64,000 nt of DNA from Cycas panzhihuaensis (Eukaryota; Cycadophyta): contig CM041465.1 in the NCBI GenBank assembly GCA_023213395.1, forward strand, positions 53,637,741 to 53,701,740, given 5' to 3'. The notes beneath the pieces are model-generated. The model saw only the letters and a program-made list of their open reading frames with translations, was not told where the DNA came from and searched no databases. The first letter of the stretch is position 1; each line of letters starts with the position of its first letter. Shown here piece after piece: positions 56,160-64,000 of the stretch. A program made the position numbers and the translations under genes.

Positions 56160-56602
56160 TCATGGACAAACTTAAGTTGCCCCCAACGGGTAGAACACAC
56201 GGCTCTCATTTAGTCAAGCAATGGTCGACCCAGAAGTAGGTTATAATCAACGTTGACATCGAGGACAACGATGCTAGTAAGGACAGTCTTATCCTCGAAA
56301 GTAAGAGGTATCGAGATAGATCCCAGGGGAGTCTTCTCGCTACTGTCATAACACTGACATCACCATGGAATAGGTTCCAAGGCAGAAATGCTAAGCTCTT
56401 GCATGATGCGTAAGGGCATGGCATTAATGGAAGAACTATTATCCACAACGGTTCTTCGCAATGTGCAATCAGGAGTATCTATGGTAATTGTAAAAGGGAA
56501 GTTCCATTGGCGTTCCCTTCCACTGGCCGGGGGAAGATCTCTAGGATCGAAAGAGATGATGGGTTCACAACTTTGGGTTGTACCCAAAGCGTGAACAGGC
56601 AC
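56160..56602 (-). pseudogene. Aspartic protease of Tat element 3
   Basis: CEPIISFDPRDLPPASGRER, then TLRRTVVDNSSSINAMPLRI with the catalytic Asp at 56441-56443, then, in another frame, the LLLGRPWLDQM segment near 56220. The active triplet is Asp-Asn-Ser as in element 2. The first part is open (56360-56602), then a shift occurs at the CYDSSEKTPLG segment. Confidence 0.82.
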
Positions 56603-56608
56603 ATTGTT

Positions 56609-59227
56609 CTATCCTAAAGCTTCCAAGAGGAGTGTTCGTTGCTCGAGGCAACTTCTCAAGATGTCCATAATAGACATCCTGGTAGCCACGGTAAGAAGCT
56701 TTTCGACTACGGAGAAAGGCCTACCCCTCCCTATGGGTTGGGTAAGGGCTCTCCTAAAGTCGAAACGATTGGGGCGAATAGGAATGCTCTTGGGAAGCAC
56801 AGGAATCTCTGGAGGAACGACTTCTAGAGGAGGGTCAAGGTGTGACATAGATGTGGAGGCACCAGTTGCCTCTTTCGCGACTTGAGACTGGGTCAAAGTG
56901 TAAAGGGGAGCGGTCTCAAGCATCTGGATCACCTTCTTTCCCTTGTTACGGGACCACGAAGGTGATGGAGCACGGTGGTTAGGGGAGCGCGAAGAGGAAG
57001 ATGAACCTCGCACACCCTTCCCTCTACCATGCAAAGAACGAGAATCGAGGGATCTATCCCGATTCTAGTTGTTTCTTTGTTGAACATTATGATCACGCTC
57101 CCCATGTTTAGGGAACGGATCCCTATAAATGGGTTGATCGAGATTGGGTCTCAATGCCCGTATGGGAGATGAATCGCATGGCAGGGCATCACGTGGGTGT
57201 TGCACCTGATAATGCGAGTCATCATGGAAACATTCCCCATGGACGGAATACCACCTCTTCTCAAGGAGAGGATTGATTCTCCTCGCTTGAGAAGGTTGGG
57301 TGCCACCCCCTTTGGGGGTAATGGCATGAGAAGCTTGTTGAATTGGTCTATGGGAGGTTGGCGATGAAGGGGATTAGAGTTTAAGCTCCTTCATCGTGTG
57401 CTCGAATGAGCGTATAGAAGAAGTAAGAGGGTTTAAGGTCCTCTTAGTAGGATGAGAGGTAGACTTAGTAGGTTGCGAAGGTTTGGTTTCCTTCGCTATG
57501 GGAGGTGCCTCATGACGTTGTGAGGGCTTAAGAGGTTTCTTGAGTCTGGCTTGGATCTCAATAGCCTCTAATGCTAAGCACTTCGTGATGGCAGAGTCGC
57601 ATATGGTTACCCCTATTTTGAGGACTTCCACATGTACTTCAGGGTGAAGTGCATTGACAAAGAGATCTCGCTTCAGCTCTTCAGGCAATGTGGCCTTGGT
57701 AGAGTGAAAGAGATCATGGAATCGCCTCACAAAGTCATGATTCATTTCATTGTGACCTTGTTTGAGCGAAAGGAAAGCTTTTATTCTGCTCTTGAATGGA
57801 TGAGCTATGTCAAAATAATTGACGAATTCATCTACCAATTACTAGAATGAATAAATGGAGTGGGCAAAGAGATGGTAAAACCATTTGAGGGCATCACCCT
57901 GTAAGGATCATGAAAATAGATTCATTAGAATGTGGTCATAAGCCCAGTAGTCTATACATGCCATAGAGAAACTATGCATGTGCTCGACTGGGTCTTGCAA
58001 CAAAGTTTCATCAAATTTAGGAACTTCAGGAGGGTGAGGCAGCAGGTTAGTCCTTAGCACCTCAACGGATAGCGGTGTCGACCTATAGTCCATGAAGGGA
58101 TGTGTCCTTACATGGGCCAAAGGATTGATGGTCGGTAAAGAAGTAGGAATGGATGGGGGTGGTAAACTCATCCCTCCTTAGGGAAATGCCTCTTGCTAGA
58201 AGGGGGGTTGTGGATAAATGCCTTGGAAGAGAGGCATGCTCCTTTGCAAAGGCATGGTAATAGGAGTTACGCTGGATGGCAGAAATGAAGGGTGTGAGAC
58301 TGGGTTCTGCCCATATGGGCCACTCGTAGGTGGTGCAACCCCATATGGGTGTAATGGGTCCACTCCATATGTAGGAAGATGGTTTCCCCTACCCTGCCCC
58401 CAAGGTTGAGATGTGTAACCTAGGGGCAAGTAAAGGGAAGGACTATCAGATAGGTTCTGAACGTATGTAGGAGTGGGTCCCACATAGTTGATAGCAGTAG
58501 CATTAGTAGGTCCTCGAGGCCTACTAGGAAACGCATATGCCACGTTTGAAGGTGGCACATTCGTTTGACTTGAGAATAGCATGCTAACCCCAAGCTAGGG
58601 GAAGGACATACCGTGAGCGGGTCCTGAAGAAGTAGGACCATGGCTAGGAATAGAGGGCACAACACTTGTCCTGAGAGCTGGTGTAGACATGGCATGGGAC
58701 AAGTGTGCGTAGGTAGAAGAGTCATTTACTGTAGGAGGTGTAGGTGCAGATGAAGAAGACGCTACACTGCGCAGAACTTCTTCAAACCACCTGGGATGTG
58801 GTTGATGGCGAGTTGCTCAAAAGTACTTGTTGAGCACTTCAACTACGTCGACAAGAGGGGTATCTTCGTAGCCATATGAGGTCGAGGGAATCTCGAATGT
58901 CGGGGATCCCTTGAGGTGTTCCTCATAAGATTCACCAATAGGATGGTGAGTCTTGTGAAGAGGCAAATCTTCTACTACATGAGCAGAAGGATGAAGGTCA
59001 GAAGGGTGAAACGGGTCACTTGGATAATAGATGGGATCGTCACCCTCGTGGGTGGATCCCAGAATAGACGCAGGAAACTCTTGAGTTCCCAAGACCATGG
59101 TGTGGTAACCCCAATCGAACTGGTAACCTTCCATTGTCAAATTGGGATTCGACGACGGAAGGGAACAAGGTGATGGGTCTTCTAACAATGGTAGCAGACC
59201 TCGCAAGAGACGTGAGAACCGTCGCAT
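56609..59227 (-). pseudogene. gag: gag of Tat element 3
   Basis: It starts MRRFSRLLRGLLPLLEDPSP at 59227. The N-terminal half is Pro/Ser/Tyr-rich and repeats short YGVxPPxxGPYGQNPVSHPS-like segments (58196-58582). The capsid region runs from FMDYRSTPLSVEVLRTN (about 58090) through CIDYWAYDHILMNLFS, ALKWFYHL, then the open frame 57374-57838 with FLSLKQGHNEMNHDFVRRFH and LKRDLFVNALHPEVHVEVLK. A basic GRGKGVRGSSSSSRSPNHRA stretch (56970-57034) probably binds RNA. KWYSVHGECFHDDSHYQVQH near 57200-57260 is the degenerate metal-binding motif. Four or five stops or shifts break it. Confidence 0.87.
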
Positions 59228-59377
59228 GCAACGTCTTTGCGAGCGTCATTAGAAGAAAGTGAAAAGGGTGTGAAAAAAATATGTTGGGGGCTGTCCAACT
59301 GATAAGCAGGATAAAAAGGCTACCCAAAGGTAAGAACACTAACAAAAAGGGGAAGCAAAACTAGTTCCCTATCGGCA

Positions 59378-59396
59378 GTCCCCAGTATGGTCGCCA
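59378..59396 (-). promoter_or_regulatory. Primer-binding site (tRNA-Arg-like), Tat element 3
   Basis: Minus strand TGGCGACCATACTGGGGAC, identical to element 2. Confidence 0.75.
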
Positions 59397-59397
59397 G

Positions 59398-61973
59398 TGA
59401 AAAGCTTGTCGTGAGATGGTATCCCTACGTTTAGCAAAATGAACAGATTATGCAAAGCTAAGTTAGGCTAAACAGCAAGGACTTCACCTCGCAGGGCGTC
59501 CAGGTACCAGAGCACAAATTCAGAACTATAAAGGTGCCTGGTTGCTTCTAGGTAGCTACACAAAGTGAGGCTTTCCTACCCCTCGGATGGCCAGGAAGAG
59601 GAGGAGAGAACCTGGCATGTTGCATCTTCTCAAGGAAGTGAGAAAGCAACACGAGAATGGGGATGTAAGTAGAGTGTGCTGTCTAGGTGTAGGCTAAAAA
59701 ATAGGGGTAAAGTATGGGTAGCTCTAACACGAAGTAAACTATCTAAATATGCTAGACTAACCACTAGATACAAGCAATGCAAAGCAAAAATATGTTCCTT
59801 TCTCCTTTCAATTTCTTATATGTTTCTAACTATGCAAACATGTGCATAAAAGACAACAGCATAAAGAAGATACATAGGGACAAGGAAAATACTTGGACCT
59901 GGCGTCTGAATGGAGTGCTATCTGTCTCTTTGTTTCCCACTCCTTCCTGCTCCGCTTGATGCGCATGCGATGCCAGTCGGCGATGGTTACCGTGAGCAAC
60001 TAAAGAGGGGCTAGCTTACCTCCCCTTATGCATGCAAAAGTAAAACAGAAAAAAGCAAACAACGGGAAATGATAAAAAAAACACTAAATGTAGAACTAAC
60101 CTACAATGGGTTTCATTCCACATGCAACTCCACCGATGCAAGATCCTGCAAGTCAACTAGACAAGTATCTCTCTCTCGGAAGAGGGGCCACAAAGTAGAT
60201 CGAGTATATGTGCTAAACTCAAATGAAACCAAATCAAACTAAGCTAAGCATATATATCATCATTTAATGCAACAACATTTAACAAAAACTCCCATAAACA
60301 TTTACCGTAAGTGATACCAAAAAATGTAGAGTATAGGCTTGGAATGGCTAACTTATCTACAAGAAATCTCCACTTAGTCTCGGGAAGGGAAACAGGCTCG
60401 CAGCAAGGATATGGGGCAGTAAATAATGAGAAAGAAGAGGGCAACTGAAAGGTATGCGAACACCCAAAGAACAAGATGCTACAAATAGCAAATCGTCTGA
60501 TTGAGTGAGTGGCAAATCATTAACTGGCAAGGAGCAGTCTTGGGGCTTGTGTGATGCCCAAAACCAATGGATGGAAATCTAGAACCAGTGTGATAATGGG
60601 CTACCAACACTAGTTTAGCTCCGAAAATGGGTTCCCAAACCCCCTAACCTGACTCCTAGGAAGGTACCAAAGGCAAAGGGAAAGAGAATAAGGGACGGAA
60701 CCCTTGGGGAGAAGGACAAATCCTGCCTTCCTCCCTCAAATTCTCTTTGTGTTACCCCCATGCAACAGCCACCTAAGAGTAGGTTTGAAGGGATTATTGG
60801 GGAAGTAATATTATGCCAAAAGATAAGAAAGTAATGCTAAATAGGTACAGTAATAAGGAGGCACATAAACTAAGAGTTTATCCACAAAAATATAAAGAAA
60901 TGACATCAATCACAAAGTAAATGTAAGAGGTACCTTGTTGTGAAGATACTAAGCATGAATCTTGCTGGAAAAATAGCAGGAAAGAACCAACATCCAGTGG
61001 ATTATGATAGCAGATTTGGAGAAGAGAGAAATGTGAGGATGATCCTGTGAGTTTGGAGTCTTTGAAGCTTATCTTTTAGGGAGCTTTTGATGATGATCCT
61101 CCTTGAAGCCTTGAAGTCTTGCAAGTAGGTGTAGAGTTTGCTATTGGTGAGCAATAGGGGTAGCAATGGTCCCTGGAATTGAGCCAACAGCTGTGTGTCT
61201 CTCTTTGCAGTAGATTTCTGTGAGGATTTTGTATAAATTTCTGTAAAAATAAGTCAAAGATCCCTCAAAATGAAGAAGATTACTTGTTTTATCCCCTATT
61301 CACTGCAGGTGAACATTGGGGATGTCAGGGCGACGTAAATGAACAGGTGCCATGTGACAGTTCTGCAAAAAAAGCGGAAACTGTCGCGTGATTTTTTTAA
61401 AAATTTCAAACAGTCACCCCGCAGTAAACTTTGCGGTACTGCGGCAAAGATCACGGTACCACTAAGTTTATGACAGTACCAGACTGGGAACAAAAAATAG
61501 ATAAAAATAAGCAAGAATAAGGCTTTGGAGTTAATATTGAGAATAAATTAAGGCTAGAACAACTGGGGGGAATATCTAGGTGATGGGCAAGTAGCCAAAA
61601 TAGCAAAATAAGTCTCAACCAAGGATTTAATCAAACTTGGAGGAGACTACAACACGAGCAAAATGTCATAACATGGGCAAACATGACTAGCTGAAGCATC
61701 CCAGGAGTTCGTGGAGACGAAGTGGGTGGCTGTGTGCCATATGGGGTGTAACATTCACTGAGGAATGCCCCTATTGTGAGTTGTCATAGGTCGAAGTGTG
61801 TCAGAAGCACATGCAATATGATCAAGCAAAGAAGCAATGCAGGTAGGCAAGCATATGTCAAGTAGTCTACGCTAAACAATCTCATCCAAACAAGAGCAGG
61901 GAGAAGTGAGAACGTATACCTGAGCTTACTTGAGTCGATGTGTCTTGAGTCCATTCCCTATAGCCAGGAAATA
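59398..61973 (-). repeat. 5' LTR of Tat element 3 (2576 bp)
   Basis: Minus strand: it starts TATTTCCTGGCTATAGGG (61973) and ends CGACAAGCTTTTCA (59398). Its outer first two bases are TA where the other LTR has TG. It aligns with 41503-44090. No gene is seen. Confidence 0.93.
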
Positions 61974-61978
61974 GAAGC
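61974..61978. repeat. Target site duplication GAAGC, right copy (Tat element 3)
   Basis: Matches 41498-41502. Confidence 0.92.
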
Positions 61979-62330
61979 CAAAAGAATTTAATCTCAGAAG
62001 CATTAGTAAAGAAACTGGGATTAAAAATACATGAACATCCAAAACCATATCCTCTTGGATGGATACAAAAAGATTCAGAGTTGTAGGTTACTCACCAATG
62101 TAAGTTTAAATTTGTAATATTTGAAAAGTTCATTGATGAAGTTGAATGTGAGGTAGTCCCTTTGGATGTTTTTCAAGTTGTGTTTGGCAGCCCATATCTC
62201 TATGATAGAGATGAAGTTCATCAAAGAAGGCTGAGAAAGATTCGACTCATCAAGGATGGGAAATCATATCTGATCAATGCATCAAAGCCACAAAAGAAGA
62301 TTTCTCTCATATCTTCCCAATAAGCAAAAA
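61979..62330 (+). pseudogene. Protease (rest) of plus-strand gypsy element
   Basis: KNLISEALVKKLGLKIHEHP, QVTHQCKFKFVISEKFIDEV, ECEVVPLDVFQVVFGSPYLY and LRKIRLIKDGKSYLINASKP continue the protease split at 41502. The hydrophobic VFGSPYLYD box is the retropepsin C-terminal strand. The frame is nearly open. Confidence 0.85.
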
Positions 62331-64000
62331 GATTGATTAATGCTTGTAGTAAGTTTGTGCTGCTGATGATAAAGCAAAAGGTGGAAGAAAAAGAGCAAGC
62401 GGAGTCCTTAATATAGGCACTGGATAAGAAGCAAGTGCAGTAGATTAAAGGACTAAGGAATAGGTACAATGATGTATTCCAAGAGCCAAAAGGGCTACCC
62501 CCTAAAAGGGCAATTGAACATGAAATCTAGCTAGTTGCTGATTCACCTTTGCCAAATCTTAGTCTCTACCGAAACTCAGTTTTGGAGAATGAAGAGATTA
62601 AGAGGCAGATCAAGAACTCTTGGAACAAGAAGTGATCAAGCTGAGTTGTTCCCCATGTGGTTCACCTATTGTTTTGGTGCTAAAGAAAGATGGAGGATGG
62701 AGAATGTATATTGACTACCGGGCTTTGAATAAGATCACCATAAAGAATCGACATCCCTTACTATGGATAGATGACTTGTTGGACCACCGCAATGCAGAAG
62801 ATATTTCAGCAAAATGGACCTAAAATCAGGCTACCATCAGGTTCGAATCTGAGAGGAGGATACTTGGAAGATAGCCTTCAAATCGAAGCAAGGATTATTC
62901 GAATGGTTGGTGATGTCGTTTGGTCTGTGTAATGCACCTGCCACCTTCATGAGGTTGATGAATGAGGTATTAAGACCCTTCATTGATGACTTTGTAATTG
63001 TTTATCTAGATGATATTCTAATTTTTAGCTATACTTGGGAGGAGCACTTCCAACATGTCAAGCAAGTACTCAAAGTTCTCCAAGAGCAGTAGTTGAAACT
63101 AAATCTGAAGAAGTGTGAGTTTGGAAAGCAATCTCTCGTCTTCTCAGGTTTCATGGTTGGAGGAGGAGAATTGAAGATTCACCCAGCAAAGATTAAAGTC
63201 ATTCTTAATTGGCCCACACCCAAGACAATCACAGAGATAAGAAGTTTCATTGGTGCATGTCAATATTTAAGAAAATTTATTTTCAGATTCTCTCAAATTG
63301 TAGCACCTCTTCATGCATTGACGGGAGGACATGCAAAGTTTCATTGGGAGAATGAACAAGAAAAAGCTTTCAGGCTTTTGAAGAAGAAATTTTGTGAGGG
63401 ACCAGTGTTAGCTTTACCCTCGCTACAGAATCCATTTGAATTGGAGACTGATGCTTCAGGCTATGCCATGGGAGCAGTATTGAAGCAAGAAGGAAAATTG
63501 ATAACATACCATTTAGAGACATTTAATGGAACTGTCATAAACTACCCAACTTATGATAAGGAGCTCTATGCATTACACTAAGCAGTGAAGCATTGGAGAC
63601 CATATTTATTCAGAAAAGAAGTGGTCATCCACACTGACCACATGCCTTTGCAATTCTTACAGACTCAATCCAAATTGTAGCAGGCTAGGCACATGAAGTA
63701 GATGTCCTATTTGCAGCAGTTTTACATCGTGGTTAAATACAAGAAAGGAACAATAAATAAAATTGCAAACTTGCTGTCTAGACCTCCTTAACAGCAAGGT
63801 ATTTCCAGATTGTTGGTAGCTATGCAATTTCAACCTTTCTACCATGATGAATATGTTGATTTGTACTTGAAAGATGAGGCATTCAAGCCTATCTTTGAGC
63901 AACTACAACAAGGAAAAGCAGTTGCAGATTTCCAACTGAAAGATGGCCTTCTTTTCAAGTAAGATAAGCTTTGCATTCCAAAGCATGCAGACCAAATGAA
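62331..64000 (+). pseudogene. pol: RT and RNase H of plus-strand gypsy element (runs off the window)
   Basis: RT: VIKLSCSPCGSPIVLVLKKD, WRMYIDYRALNKITIKNRHP (62620-62760), [20 protein letters not shown] (62902-62960) and VYLDDILIF with YLDD at 63003-63014. Thumb and tether: CEFGKQSLVFSGFMV, KIKVILNWPTPKTITEIRSF and IGACQYLRKFI. RNase H: FELETDASGYAMGAVLKQEG (63428-63490) with the first Asp, YPTYDKELYALH with Glu, then a stop, VVIHTDHMPLQFL with Asp, and IANLLSRP. The fingers/palm frame shifts between 62823 and 62900, and stops occur at 63092 and 63580. Downstream of 63800 the pre-integrase segment DEYVDLYLKDEAFKPIFEQL is present. The integrase lies beyond the edge. Confidence 0.93.

Larger units (their letters stand above)
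41503..61973 (-). mobile_element. Tat-lineage Ty3/gypsy element 3 (20.5 kb with nested insertion)
   Basis: The element lies on the minus strand inside the protease of a plus-strand gypsy element. Excluding the nested 3.74-kb insertion and one TSD copy it is about 16.7 kb, the same as element 2. Order from right to left: 5' LTR, primer site, gag, protease, RT, RNase H, integrase, antisense PMD-like gene, aRNH, polypurine tract, 3' LTR. The integrase keeps Asp and Glu at the catalytic positions I could check, and aRNH keeps NNEAEY, so it is the best preserved of the three, though still with stops. Confidence 0.94.

Overview
The window is a stack of nested LTR retrotransposons from a large plant nuclear genome. 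Nothing in it looks like a host protein-coding gene, tRNA or rRNA gene. A seed plant is suggested by Ty3/gypsy and Ty1/copia elements with tRNA-iMet primer sites, and by very long-LTR Tat-lineage elements that carry an archaeal-type RNase H and a plant mobile domain (PMD) gene. I cannot narrow the species.

Layout. (0) An old Ty3/gypsy pol on the minus strand (1-1006 and 16135-17139) is split inside its reverse transcriptase (RT) by Tat element 1 (1007-16134, +, TSD CCATG, LTRs about 3.1 kb). 17140-18410 is the 5' end of a decayed Ty1/copia element (LTR, primer site, gag). 18411-20700 is AT-rich non-coding sequence with a second LTR/primer-site signature and two duplications. Another copia gag/protease (about 20715-20849 and 37545-39016) is split in frame by Tat element 2 (20850-37544, +, TSD GTAAC, LTRs about 2.65 kb). 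A further Ty3/gypsy element on the plus strand starts near 39100, is split inside its protease by Tat element 3 (41503-61973, -, TSD GAAGC, LTRs about 2.6 kb), resumes at 61974 and runs off the right edge in its RNase H/post-RNase H region. Element 3 holds a young 3.74-kb gag-protease-only element (48433-52172, -, TSD GGGTA, 241-bp LTRs differing at 4 sites).

The three Tat elements share one plan: LTR - primer site resembling tRNA-Arg - gag - protease (active site DNG/DNS) - RT - RNase H - integrase - a gene on the OPPOSITE strand - archaeal-type RNase H (aRNH) - polypurine tract - LTR. Element 1 has lost the whole RT-RNase H-integrase block but keeps the rest. The antisense gene encodes a PMD-like protein. 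In all three copies it shows a TATA box, a tiny first coding exon ending in Asp-Pro, a 5' splice site, an intron of about 440-490 bases, a PMD plus acidic-linker exon, a short second intron and a third exon. It stands head to head with aRNH across a short interval holding a TATATA core. This spliced antisense gene in retrotransposons is the most interesting signal here. Every copy carries stops or frameshifts, many of the type expected from deamination of methylated cytosine, so these are fossils; the shared architecture shows what the ancestor carried.
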